The notes beneath the pieces were generated by a model. That model made no database searches. It saw only the letters and a program-made list of their open reading frames with translations, and had not been told where the DNA came from. Below, piece after piece: positions 17,496 through 24,487 of a stretch of 57,888 nucleotides of DNA. This DNA comes from Verrucomicrobiota bacterium (GTDB lineage: Bacteria > Verrucomicrobiota > Verrucomicrobiia > Limisphaerales > JAEYXS01): positions 1 to 57,888 of the forward strand of contig JAEYXS010000038.1 of assembly GCA_023431185.1 (NCBI GenBank), read 5' to 3'. Position 1 is the stretch's first letter, and every line of letters begins with the position of its first letter. The translations under genes and the position numbers were made by a program.

Positions 17496-18464
17496 ATGAA
17501 TAATCGTGCAGGTCACATCGTGGTAACGGGCGGCGCAGGATTCATCGGCTCACACCTCGTTCATCGGCTGCTCGCCCAAGGCGAAAAGGTGACCGTGATC
17601 GATGATGTTTCCACCGGGCGATGGGAAAATCTGGAGACCGTTGAGAATCCCGCCAACCTCACCAAAGTCCAGGCGCGTGTCTCCGTGCTTCCCGATCTGG
17701 AGAAACAACTCATCGGCAGCAAGCAAGTATTCCATCTCGCCGCAGCGGTAGGAGTGGAACTGGTCGTCAAATCGCCAATCTATACGATTGAAAACAATCT
17801 GCAGGAGACGGAAGCCGTCCTCACCGCCGCCAGCAAGACCGGCGTGCCGGTGCTGCTCACCTCCACCTCCGAAGTCTATGGCAAGAGCAGCAAGGCGGAG
17901 TTCTCCGAGCACGACGACCTGACCATCGGACCGCCCCATCTGGGCCGCTGGTCTTATGCCTGCTCCAAGTTGATGGATGAATTTCTTGCCCTGGCCTACC
18001 ACAAGGAGAAGCAACTGCCGACCACGGTAGTGCGCCTGTTCAACACGGTCGGTCCCCGGCAAACAGGCCGTTACGGCATGGTATTGCCGCGATTTATCAC
18101 TGCCGCCAAGGCTGGAAAACCCCTCGAAGTTTACGGAAATGGTGAGCAAACCCGCTGTTTTTGCTACGTCGGTGACACGGTGGAAGCTCTGCTGAGACTG
18201 TCACAAACCCCCTCCGCTATCGGGGAAGTAGTCAACATCGGCAGCACCGAGGAAATCTCCATTCTTGGGCTGGCCCAGCGTATCATACATATGCTTGGTT
18301 CGAACTCCGAAATCGTCCTGAAGCCTTACCAGGAAGTTTACCCGGCAGGTTTCGAGGACATGCTCCGGCGGAAACCTTCCGTACAAAAGCTGGAAAAACT
18401 GACAGCCTTCCGCCCCGGCACCTCGCTTGCCAAGATCATCACCGCTACCGCTGCAACACTGTAA
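17496..18464 (+). CDS. NAD-dependent nucleotide-sugar epimerase/dehydratase
   Basis: The 322-residue short-chain dehydrogenase of the extended type has the Rossmann motif GGAGFIG at residues 12-18, the acidic residues IDDVSTG after strand 2, STSEVYG with the catalytic Ser/Thr, and the Tyr154-x3-Lys158 pair (YACSK). FNTVGPRQTGRYGMVLPRF is typical of UDP-glucuronate decarboxylase, GDP-mannose and dTDP-glucose modifying enzymes, so it probably acts on a sugar nucleotide for polysaccharide or glycan synthesis. The exact substrate cannot be assigned. The start was taken at the ATG at 17496; a TTG lies 9 nt upstream. It is transcribed away from nuoB and has no partner gene on its own strand. Confidence 0.88.
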   Translation: MNNRAGHIVVTGGAGFIGSHLVHRLLAQGEKVTVIDDVSTGRWENLETVENPANLTKVQARVSVLPDLEKQLIGSKQVFHLAAAVGVELVVKSPIYTIENNLQETEAVLTAASKTGVPVLLTSTSEVYGKSSKAEFSEHDDLTIGPPHLGRWSYACSKLMDEFLALAYHKEKQLPTTVVRLFNTVGPRQTGRYGMVLPRFITAAKAGKPLEVYGNGEQTRCFCYVGDTVEALLRLSQTPSAIGEVVNIGSTEEISILGLAQRIIHMLGSNSEIVLKPYQEVYPAGFEDMLRRKPSVQKLEKLTAFRPGTSLAKIITATAATL

Positions 18465-18513
18465 TAGCAGTTCCCCGAACCGATAAGTTTTTAACCAACC
18501 CGCTGATTCGGCA

Positions 18514-18546
18514 TAAAAAAAACGAGGCACTCTTGCGAGTGCCTCG
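18514..18546 (-). terminator. Rho-independent terminator of the pseudopilin gene
   Basis: CGAGGCACTC and GAGTGCCTCG (18523-18532 and 18537-18546) form a perfect 10-bp stem with loop TTGC. On the minus strand it is followed by eight thymines. It lies 27 nt past the pseudopilin stop codon. On the plus strand no U-tract follows, so it serves only the minus-strand gene well. Confidence 0.85.
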
Positions 18547-18572
18547 AGAGGAATCAAACTGCAAACTTCCGA

Positions 18573-19340
18573 CTAGGGCGCACCATCCGTGCCGCTGTGC
18601 GGGAAGTTGATGCGGTTGGCGTTAGCACCATAGGACTGGCGGGAAAGACGCAGGGCTTCTTTCAAGCGGTCCGAGCTGGCTTGCTGCACGCTACCGTCAG
18701 CCAAGGCGTAGTTGCCGGCGTTGTCATGGTGAGGCGCGACGAAGTTGGTCGCGAGCTCAGACCACTGGGCTTCCGGCGGAGAACCCGTGTCAACGGATGT
18801 CAGCACCGTGTGGAAGTTCGTGCCAGAGGCGAACACCATCGTGTTGTTGGTGCCCATGTTACGGTCACCGGTCAACAGCATGTTCGGCTTGGTTTCTTCA
18901 GCTTCGACACCCACGAAGTAGCTGACTGCAGCATTGCCGGAGGAGAACAGACCAACCAAGTTGTTAGCCGTGTCATTCGTGCCGAAGATCTGCGCGACAT
19001 TCGGCTGACGGATCACGTCACCAGGGCACATGAGGATCTTGGTGGATCCCAGCTCGTTCGAGAGCATGAAGAAATGGCGCCAGGCGCTGCGATTTTGCTG
19101 GGCGAACTTGTTGACATCCAGCTTGCCCGGAAATTGCTGTTCATTATCACCAGCGAACATCTTGAAAGACAGGGCGACCTGTTTCAGATTGCTGGAGCAC
19201 TTGATGCGTTGAGCCTTGGCTTTGGCCTTGGCCAGCGCTGGTAGAAGCATACCGGCGAGAATCGCGATGATCGCGATCACCACCAGCAGCTCAATCAGCG
19301 TGAACGCCCGATTACGACGTGTATTGAGTGGTTGGTTCAT
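18573..19340 (-). CDS. Type II secretion pseudopilin-like protein (prepilin N-methylation signal)
   Basis: The 255-residue protein has a short basic leader (MNQPLNTRRNRA) followed by FTLIELLVVIAIIAILAGMLLPALAKAK, the class III signal cut by prepilin peptidase, with the expected Glu at +5. The rest has the H-x-N-x-G-N-Y-A-L-A-D-G-S-V pattern (HHDNAGNYALADGSV) near the C terminus that is characteristic of the large pseudopilin-like families in Planctomycetes and Verrucomicrobia. It is probably an inner-membrane anchored filament subunit or a surface protein exported by the same route. The start was set at 19340 to place the cleavage motif correctly; the open frame extends to 19436 without a plausible leader. 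It is monocistronic, with its own promoter and terminator. Confidence 0.88.
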   Translation of the reverse strand: MNQPLNTRRNRAFTLIELLVVIAIIAILAGMLLPALAKAKAKAQRIKCSSNLKQVALSFKMFAGDNEQQFPGKLDVNKFAQQNRSAWRHFFMLSNELGSTKILMCPGDVIRQPNVAQIFGTNDTANNLVGLFSSGNAAVSYFVGVEAEETKPNMLLTGDRNMGTNNTMVFASGTNFHTVLTSVDTGSPPEAQWSELATNFVAPHHDNAGNYALADGSVQQASSDRLKEALRLSRQSYGANANRINFPHSGTDGAP

Positions 19341-19364
19341 GTTTATTACTGGGTTGCGAGCGAC

Positions 19365-19394
19365 ACTATTCGTGAACTTCACTGGCAGTGTCAA
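19365..19394 (-). promoter_or_regulatory. Promoter of the pseudopilin gene
   Basis: On the minus strand TTGACA (19394-19389) is a perfect -35. After 18 nt comes AATAGT (19370-19365), four of six -10 bases. Transcription would start about 19358, leaving a leader of roughly 18 nt before the ATG at 19340. Confidence 0.6.
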
Positions 19395-19475
19395 CATCAT
19401 TTGAAGAAAGTATAAGCATCGCCCGTGCCACGGCAAAAAACCGGCCTATCTCAAGCACTTACAGCACCCACACGC

Positions 19476-19506
19476 GGGAGTTTCACACATACAGCGTGAA
19501 ACTCCC
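19476..19506. repeat. Perfect 11-bp inverted repeat in an intergenic region
   Basis: GGGAGTTTCAC (19476-19486) and GTGAAACTCCC (19496-19506) flank ACATACAGC. The repeat sits in the 311-nt stretch between the pseudopilin start codon and tRNA-Leu and has no U-tract on either side. It is 82 nt upstream of the pseudopilin -35, so it may be a regulator site or an RNA hairpin. Apart from this repeat and the two promoter candidates, nothing else was seen in the stretch. Confidence 0.6.
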
Positions 19507-19608
19507 CCGCCTCCCGGCCAGTTTCAGAGTATTTTGACCCTCACAATAAAAACGTAGCAATTTCACTTGCCCCTTGGCCGCTCATTCTCATAATTACGCG
19601 CACGTCGT

Positions 19609-19614
19609 TTGACA
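19609..19614 (+). promoter_or_regulatory. -35 element, probable tRNA-Leu promoter
   Basis: A perfect TTGACA lies 38 nt before the tRNA-Leu 5' end, the right distance for a -35 box. The expected -10 position (about 19632-19643) has no good TATAAT match, so the promoter is only partly supported. Confidence 0.4.
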
Positions 19615-19651
19615 CCCGGTTGCAAACAGCCAGGCGGCAAATGCGGTTTGT

Positions 19652-19736
19652 GCCCGCGTGGCGGAATTGGCAGACGCGCTAGATTCAGGTTCTAGTGAGT
19701 AACATCGTACAGGTTCAAGTCCTGTCGCGGGCACCA
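19652..19736 (+). tRNA. tRNA-Leu (anticodon CAG)
   Basis: The acceptor stem GCCCGCG pairs with CGCGGGC. The D-arm is GTGGCGGAATTGGCAGACGCGC-like (type II tRNA). The anticodon stem CTAGA/TCTAG encloses TTCAGGT, giving CAG. A long variable arm (TGAGTAACATCGT) marks a class II tRNA, and the T arm CAGG/CCTG has loop TTCAAGT. Discriminator A and an encoded CCA follow. The gene is free-standing and reads the Leu codon CTG. Confidence 0.96.
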
Positions 19737-19789
19737 TTAACTTTCATTGCGCCGTTAAACGGAACAGCGCTGGATAACCTTTCTTTCTC

Positions 19790-21391
19790 ATGGGATTAAA
19801 TATCCGCGAAGCCACACCGCAAGATGCATCTCAGTGGCTGGATTTACTGCGCTGTGCGCTCGGCGATGATTTCCCGTCGGCCGAGGCTTACGACGTCAAT
19901 TGGATCCAGGCCCAACTGCAGCCCGGCGGAGAAAACCGGACCTACGTCGCCGATTTGGACGGCAAACTTCAAGCCGCCATTTCGACCTTGGGGCCATCCG
20001 GAGCCTCCGGCAACCCGGTCACCAATCTGGGCCGCAATCTGTTCCGGCCGGAGAGCCACCATAATGGCTCCGCTGAAGCTTTGCTGCGTCACATTGAGGC
20101 CCTGAGCGCCCAAGAAAAGCACCTCATCGTCGTCCGCATCCTGGCTTCGGACAACAGTCAGCAGATACTGTTTGAAAAGCAGGGGTTCATCTGCGTGGGT
20201 TACCAGCCATTCAAGCACCTGCACCGCTCACGGGAAGGCGTTCTGTTCTACGTGCATTTCTTCGGCGATGTGCTGGCCACACGGCTGCCCCTGTCGGATT
20301 CGCTGCCCCAAATCAGCGAACTGGCCCAGGCGGTGCTTGATCGCATCCAGTCCTCGACCCCCATCAGCGTGCGTGATGGCGTCACGGGCTACCCGCTCAA
20401 GACCGAACTCACTTTTCATGAATCCACGCCCGATGATTTTGATCTCTGGCGCATGCAGGCTGAGTCAGCCAACCCGGCTCCGGAGATTTCCGGTTCCTAC
20501 AACCGCGGCTTGGGCTATCTGCGGATGGCCAACCCGACCCAATTGCGCACCTATCTGGGCCAGCGCGAGGAACGCGTAGTGGCAGGCATCGCCTTCTACT
20601 TGGACGAGCAGGACCGCTGCGTCCGTATCACCGATTCTTTTTCTTCCGACGACCTTTCCATGGGTTCCATGCTGCATCACGTGGTGAAGGTGGCCCAGGA
20701 CCAGCTCAGCGCCGTTTATATCGAGGTGGACATCCTTATGTCCGCCCCCCGTCTGTTGAAGAGCGCCGAGCAGTTGGGCTTTGTCCCCATCGCCTACCTG
20801 CCCGCCTTCTATTCCAAAGCCGAGCGTTACAACGACGTCGTCAAACTCGTCAAACTGAACATGGGTTACGCGCTGGAGAACACCTCGCTGACCACTCATG
20901 CCCAAGGCATCGTCAAGATTGTCGATTACAACTTCCAGGACCAGAAGATCGGTGTCGCCATCATCAATCTGCTGCGTGGTTTGCCCATCTTTGAAGGTTT
21001 GGGTGACGGTGAATTACGCAAGATCGCCCGGCTCTTCACCCAAAAACTGTATCGCCCCGCCGAACGGGTATTCAGCAAGGGTGATTCCGGCAAAGAAGCT
21101 TTCATCGTCATGCGTGGCCAGGTGGACATCGTGCTGGAAGAGAATTCCGCCCCGATTGCCTCAGTCACCAGTGGTCAGATTTTCGGTGAACTGGCGTTCT
21201 TGGATGGTGCCGCTCGCGGCGCTCATGCGGTAGCCAGTCAGGCGAGCATCCTGCTGGTCATCCAGCGCAGCGCTTTCAGCGAGTTGGTACAGCGGGAACC
21301 GCACTTGGGCATGGTCGTGATGCGCAATGTGGCCATGGACCTCTCCAACAAGCTGCGCCGCGCGAACACCGCCCTCAGTCCGCGCCGCTGA
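19790..21391 (+). CDS. Tandem GNAT acetyltransferase-like protein with C-terminal cNMP-binding domain
   Basis: The 533-residue protein has three parts. Residues about 3-150 resemble a GNAT N-acetyltransferase (IREATPQDASQWLDLL start, then HLIVVRILASDNSQQILFEKQGFICVGYQPF). Residues about 200-360 repeat the pattern (LTFHESTPDDFDLWRMQ, ending LKSAEQLGFVPIAYLPAF). Residues about 395-525 form a cyclic-nucleotide-binding domain with LPIFEGLGDGELRKIARLF and the phosphate-binding cassette FGELAFLDGAARGA from residue 465, which matches the FGE-x-A-x6-R-x-A pattern of cAMP/cGMP binders. It may be an acetyltransferase gated by a cyclic nucleotide, analogous to but arranged differently from mycobacterial Pat. 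An acetyl-CoA P-loop is not obvious in either GNAT copy, so catalysis is uncertain. It follows tRNA-Leu and converges with the next gene. Confidence 0.8.
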   Translation: MGLNIREATPQDASQWLDLLRCALGDDFPSAEAYDVNWIQAQLQPGGENRTYVADLDGKLQAAISTLGPSGASGNPVTNLGRNLFRPESHHNGSAEALLRHIEALSAQEKHLIVVRILASDNSQQILFEKQGFICVGYQPFKHLHRSREGVLFYVHFFGDVLATRLPLSDSLPQISELAQAVLDRIQSSTPISVRDGVTGYPLKTELTFHESTPDDFDLWRMQAESANPAPEISGSYNRGLGYLRMANPTQLRTYLGQREERVVAGIAFYLDEQDRCVRITDSFSSDDLSMGSMLHHVVKVAQDQLSAVYIEVDILMSAPRLLKSAEQLGFVPIAYLPAFYSKAERYNDVVKLVKLNMGYALENTSLTTHAQGIVKIVDYNFQDQKIGVAIINLLRGLPIFEGLGDGELRKIARLFTQKLYRPAERVFSKGDSGKEAFIVMRGQVDIVLEENSAPIASVTSGQIFGELAFLDGAARGAHAVASQASILLVIQRSAFSELVQREPHLGMVVMRNVAMDLSNKLRRANTALSPRR

Positions 21392-21403
21392 ACCGACCAC
21401 GCC

Positions 21404-21937
21404 TTACCAGTCCACCGCCACGGAGAGTTTCGTGCCGAATTTATTGGTGTAGAACAACTGCTTGTTGGTTGCTCCGTATTCGTGTACCAGCTTGGTGATC
21501 TTCACGTCGTAACAGCAATATTCCGCGATCTCCAGCAGCTTGCCTTCACGATACCACTTGATGGCTTGCAAACCTTCCGCCGTTTTTTCCACCCCCAAGG
21601 AAGCCGTGGCCACTGAATCCAGCGAGAGCCGGTGCTGCAAAGCCTTCTGCAAATCTACCAGCATGTCCAAAGTCGGCACCTGCTTCAGATCCATCACGGT
21701 GTAGCCATGCAGCACCTCGTAATCGAACCGTAGATTGTTGAAACCCACCACGAGATCGGCCCGCATCAACTCCTTGATCAGTTCATCGACCTCTTTCTCG
21801 CCGTAGATGCGGTAATCCCCCCGGGCCGTGCTGTAGGTCACCCCTACGCTCATCCGCATGTCACGGATATTGTTCCAGCCTCCGACCTCATCGGCTGATT
21901 TCTGGGTTTCCAGATCAAAATAGACTATGTTTTTCAT
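21404..21937 (-). CDS. DEDDy-type 3'-5' exonuclease-like protein
   Basis: The 177-residue RNase H-fold protein carries all three exonuclease motifs. Exo I is YFDLE with Asp8 and Glu10, Exo II is GFNNLRFDYEVL with Asp72, and Exo III is the Tyr140-x3-Asp144 pair (YCCYD). It resembles the stand-alone YprB-like/DNA polymerase B exonuclease domains, which trim DNA or RNA 3' ends with two metal ions. Biological substrate unknown. The start was taken at the ATG at 21937; an upstream in-frame TTG at 21949 has no support. Its stop lies 12 nt from that of the convergent GNAT-cNMP gene, with no terminator visible between them. Confidence 0.8.
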   Translation of the reverse strand: MKNIVYFDLETQKSADEVGGWNNIRDMRMSVGVTYSTARGDYRIYGEKEVDELIKELMRADLVVGFNNLRFDYEVLHGYTVMDLKQVPTLDMLVDLQKALQHRLSLDSVATASLGVEKTAEGLQAIKWYREGKLLEIAEYCCYDVKITKLVHEYGATNKQLFYTNKFGTKLSVAVDW

Positions 21938-22091
21938 AGGCCGCTGCAAATCAACCCCAATCTAGCGTCTGCCCGCCAGACGAAAAGAAAAAGCACCGAG
22001 AAATACATCTTTGCATCGCGCCGCCATCCGCGCATAACATCAGCCCGTAACATTGCTGGCTTTCCCGGGTACGGGTGGCTGGCCCCTGAAC

Positions 22092-22946
22092 ATGCCAGCG
22101 CCTGAAGTAAAAAATGTTCCGTCCGAGGAGCCGGAAAAGCTTAAGATTTATTTCCTGCCCAACCTCATGACGGCGGGTAATCTCTTCTGCGGCTTCTTGG
22201 CCATCACCCGCATCGTGGAGGCGGACTTGGTGCCCCCCTACGACAATATCCGTGTCGCCCTCTTTTTGATTCTGCTGGCCTGCATCTTCGATCTGCTCGA
22301 TGGCCGGGTAGCACGCATGGGCGGACATGAAAGCCCCTTTGGCCGGGAATTCGATTCCTTGGCGGATATTGTTTCATTCGGCGTCGCCCCGGCGTTTTTA
22401 GTGCATCGTATCGTGCTCAAAGATGTTTTTATCGACCACACCCAGGTCGGCTGGTTCATCGCCGCCATGTATCTGATCTGTGGTGCCCTGCGATTAGCCC
22501 GTTTCAACTGCTTGGCCGCCATGCCCAACAAGTCATCCTCCGATGACTTCAGTGGCTTCCCCATCCCCGCCGCCGCTGGCGTGGTCGCCTCTCTGACACT
22601 GTTCCTCATGTGGCTTGATGAGAAAGCGTTTGCTGGCGGCAACTGGCGCTACCTGATGCCCTTCATCCTGGTATTTCTCTCGTTGATGATGGTGAGTGAA
22701 GTGCGCTACCCATCCTTTAAAAAGATCAACTGGCGGACCAAGCGGCCATTCCATAAGATGGTCACCATTATTCTGATCATCGCGTTCTTCGTCATTCTCT
22801 ATGACAAGATTCTGCCGATCGTGCTGCCGCTGTTCTTCACGATGTATCTGCTTTACGGCTTTATCCGGCCGCGCATCTCCAAACAGATGCGCAAGGATAT
22901 TGAAGACGAGGATGAGGAGGACAACGGTGCCGAGAGACCCTCTTGA
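22092..22946 (+). CDS. pssA: CDP-diacylglycerol--serine O-phosphatidyltransferase
   Basis: The 284-residue integral membrane enzyme makes phosphatidylserine, the precursor of phosphatidylethanolamine, from CDP-diacylglycerol and L-serine. The CDP-alcohol phosphatidyltransferase motif D-G-x2-A-R-x8-G-x3-D-x3-D is complete, starting at Asp70. The segment FLPNLMTAGNLFCGFLAI at residues 21-38 is typical of PssA type II. About eight hydrophobic helices follow and the C-terminal tail is very acidic (DIEDEDEEDN). The ATG at 22092 was chosen; a TTG 39 nt upstream is the only other start. It overlaps the possible TTG start of the LysE gene and is probably cotranscribed with it. Confidence 0.92.
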   Translation: MPAPEVKNVPSEEPEKLKIYFLPNLMTAGNLFCGFLAITRIVEADLVPPYDNIRVALFLILLACIFDLLDGRVARMGGHESPFGREFDSLADIVSFGVAPAFLVHRIVLKDVFIDHTQVGWFIAAMYLICGALRLARFNCLAAMPNKSSSDDFSGFPIPAAAGVVASLTLFLMWLDEKAFAGGNWRYLMPFILVFLSLMMVSEVRYPSFKKINWRTKRPFHKMVTIILIIAFFVILYDKILPIVLPLFFTMYLLYGFIRPRISKQMRKDIEDEDEEDNGAERPS

Positions 22947-22975
22947 GGCGCAGCCCCCGCGGTTCCGAGAAATAC

Positions 22976-23665
22976 ATGGACTGGTTTAGCATACCGCCGC
23001 TCATGCTGGCGTTCATCACTGGGTTTGCCACGGGCTTTGTCAGCTCGATCCCGGTGGGCCCCATCAACGTGACCATCGTGCAGGAAGGAGCCCAACGTGG
23101 CTTCCGGTGGGCTTTCTTCATTGGGCTGGGTGCCGTGACCATGGAAAGCATCTACAGTTTCGTAGGCTTTACCGGTTTTTCGGAACTTTTTAGCTCAAAA
23201 TGGCTGCGTTCCTGCCTGGAATTGGTCAGTTTCATTTTGGTGCTGTATCTGGGTGTGCAGTTCCTGCGAGCTAAAGAACTCGCTGTGAATCCGCAATCCG
23301 TGGAACGCCTGGAGGAACGTCTGGAAGAACGTTTCCATCATCCCACGGCGTTCTTTACCGGTTTTATCCGGGTACTTGCGAATCCGGCCATCCTCCTGTT
23401 CTGGGTCACCATCTCGGCCACATTCATCTCCCATGAATGGGTGGCTCCAACCTTGCGCAGCAAATTTTCCTGCGTATTCGGAGTGGCGTGCGGGGCGTTG
23501 ACGTGGTTCACCATCCTGAGCTACGGCGTTTCTTTGGGCCACGGTAAATTTTCCGCCCGTACCCTATTACGCCTGTCCCATGTCTCCGGCGTCTTCCTCC
23601 TCGGCATGGCTCTGGTGATCGGCTACAAACTGGTGCTTCTCCTCAGCCGGGCGCACCATCAGTGA
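22976..23665 (+). CDS. LysE/RhtB-family translocator
   Basis: The 229-residue inner-membrane protein has six predicted transmembrane helices and the family signature near the N terminus, SSIPVGPINVTIVQEGAQRG (compare PGP in LysE). Family members export amino acids or small metabolites; the substrate cannot be told. RVLANPAILLFWVTI is the second conserved stretch. The start was set at the ATG at 22976, 29 nt after pssA; a TTG at 22943 overlaps the pssA stop. Its 3' end runs 99 nt into the convergent pseudouridine synthase gene. Confidence 0.87.
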   Translation: MDWFSIPPLMLAFITGFATGFVSSIPVGPINVTIVQEGAQRGFRWAFFIGLGAVTMESIYSFVGFTGFSELFSSKWLRSCLELVSFILVLYLGVQFLRAKELAVNPQSVERLEERLEERFHHPTAFFTGFIRVLANPAILLFWVTISATFISHEWVAPTLRSKFSCVFGVACGALTWFTILSYGVSLGHGKFSARTLLRLSHVSGVFLLGMALVIGYKLVLLLSRAHHQ

Positions 23666-24469
23666 GGCTCCCCCCACGAACTGGCGCAGATACTTCACCG
23701 CCACTTTGAGATCTTTGGGCCACTCTGCCTCCACTGTCATCTCCACTTTCGTCACCGGATGGGTAAAAGTCAGCGCCTCGGCATGGAGCGCCACCCGCCC
23801 CATCAAAGGCTTCTCTTCCTCCCGCTTGCCGGGACGATAGGCCCGCTTGATCTGCGAAAGATATAACGGCTGGCCGCCATAGACCGTATCCGCCACGATG
23901 GGCAAGCGCGCCCAGCAAAGATGCACACGTATCTGATGCGTCCGCCCGGTCTTGGGCAGGCAGCGCATCAGGGTGTAGCCGCGATACAGCTCCCGCACCT
24001 CAAACTTGGTGAGGCTCTTCTTCCCCTGCTTTGGTGCAACGCGCATCAAACCCGGACGTCGCTCATCCGGGGCCAGCTTCTTGTCCACTTCAAACTCACG
24101 CTCATAAGGTGCCCCGTGGACCAATGCCACATAAACCTTGCCCGTCCGCTCAGAGCCGAACTGGTTGGCCAGCTCCACCAAGGCAGGCTTGTTCTTGGCC
24201 AGCAAGATGACCCCGCTGGTCTCAAAATCCAGCCGATGGGCGTTGGAAAGATAAGTCAGCCCGCGCTCCCTGGCCCATTTGGCGTTCTGCTCGATGCCCT
24301 GATGCAAGAGCTTCATCAAGTTGGGCCGGTTGGGGTCGTAGCGGTCTGGAGAGGTCAGGAGCTGGGTCGGCTTGCTTAGGGCCATGACATGCTCATCCTC
24401 GTAGATGACGGGGATTTCCCAAGAGATGCGCAACTCTGGCGCACTCAGTCGAATGGCCGAGCTGTCCAT
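23567..24469 (-). CDS. RluA-family RNA pseudouridine synthase
   Basis: The 300-residue enzyme isomerises uridine to pseudouridine in rRNA or tRNA. The catalytic motif is HRLDFETSG with Asp81, followed by KVYVALVHG, and PKTGRTHQIRVHL with the conserved Arg/His of the active-site loop. There is no N-terminal S4 domain. The family fold ends around residue 265 (DLKVAVKYLRQF). The last 32 residues (EEKHQFVADHQSHAEEEDAG and beyond) are encoded opposite the 3' end of the LysE gene and look like read-through sequence. It is 18 nt downstream of the PpiD-like gene, so the two are probably cotranscribed. The RNA target is not predictable here. Confidence 0.9.
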   Translation of the reverse strand: MDSSAIRLSAPELRISWEIPVIYEDEHVMALSKPTQLLTSPDRYDPNRPNLMKLLHQGIEQNAKWARERGLTYLSNAHRLDFETSGVILLAKNKPALVELANQFGSERTGKVYVALVHGAPYEREFEVDKKLAPDERRPGLMRVAPKQGKKSLTKFEVRELYRGYTLMRCLPKTGRTHQIRVHLCWARLPIVADTVYGGQPLYLSQIKRAYRPGKREEEKPLMGRVALHAEALTFTHPVTKVEMTVEAEWPKDLKVAVKYLRQFVGGASLMVRPAEEKHQFVADHQSHAEEEDAGDMGQA

Positions 24470-24487
24470 GGTATTGAGATGATCGGT

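Noticed and set aside
19441..19620. Possible small gene between the pseudopilin and tRNA-Leu.
   Set aside because: No open frame with a plausible start and length, only the inverted repeat and promoter-like bases.
21964..21981. Small hairpin GTCTG-CCCGC-CAGAC near an A-rich stretch upstream of the exonuclease gene.
   Set aside because: The T-tract lies before, not after, the stem on the minus strand, and no U-tract follows on the plus strand, so it is not a terminator.
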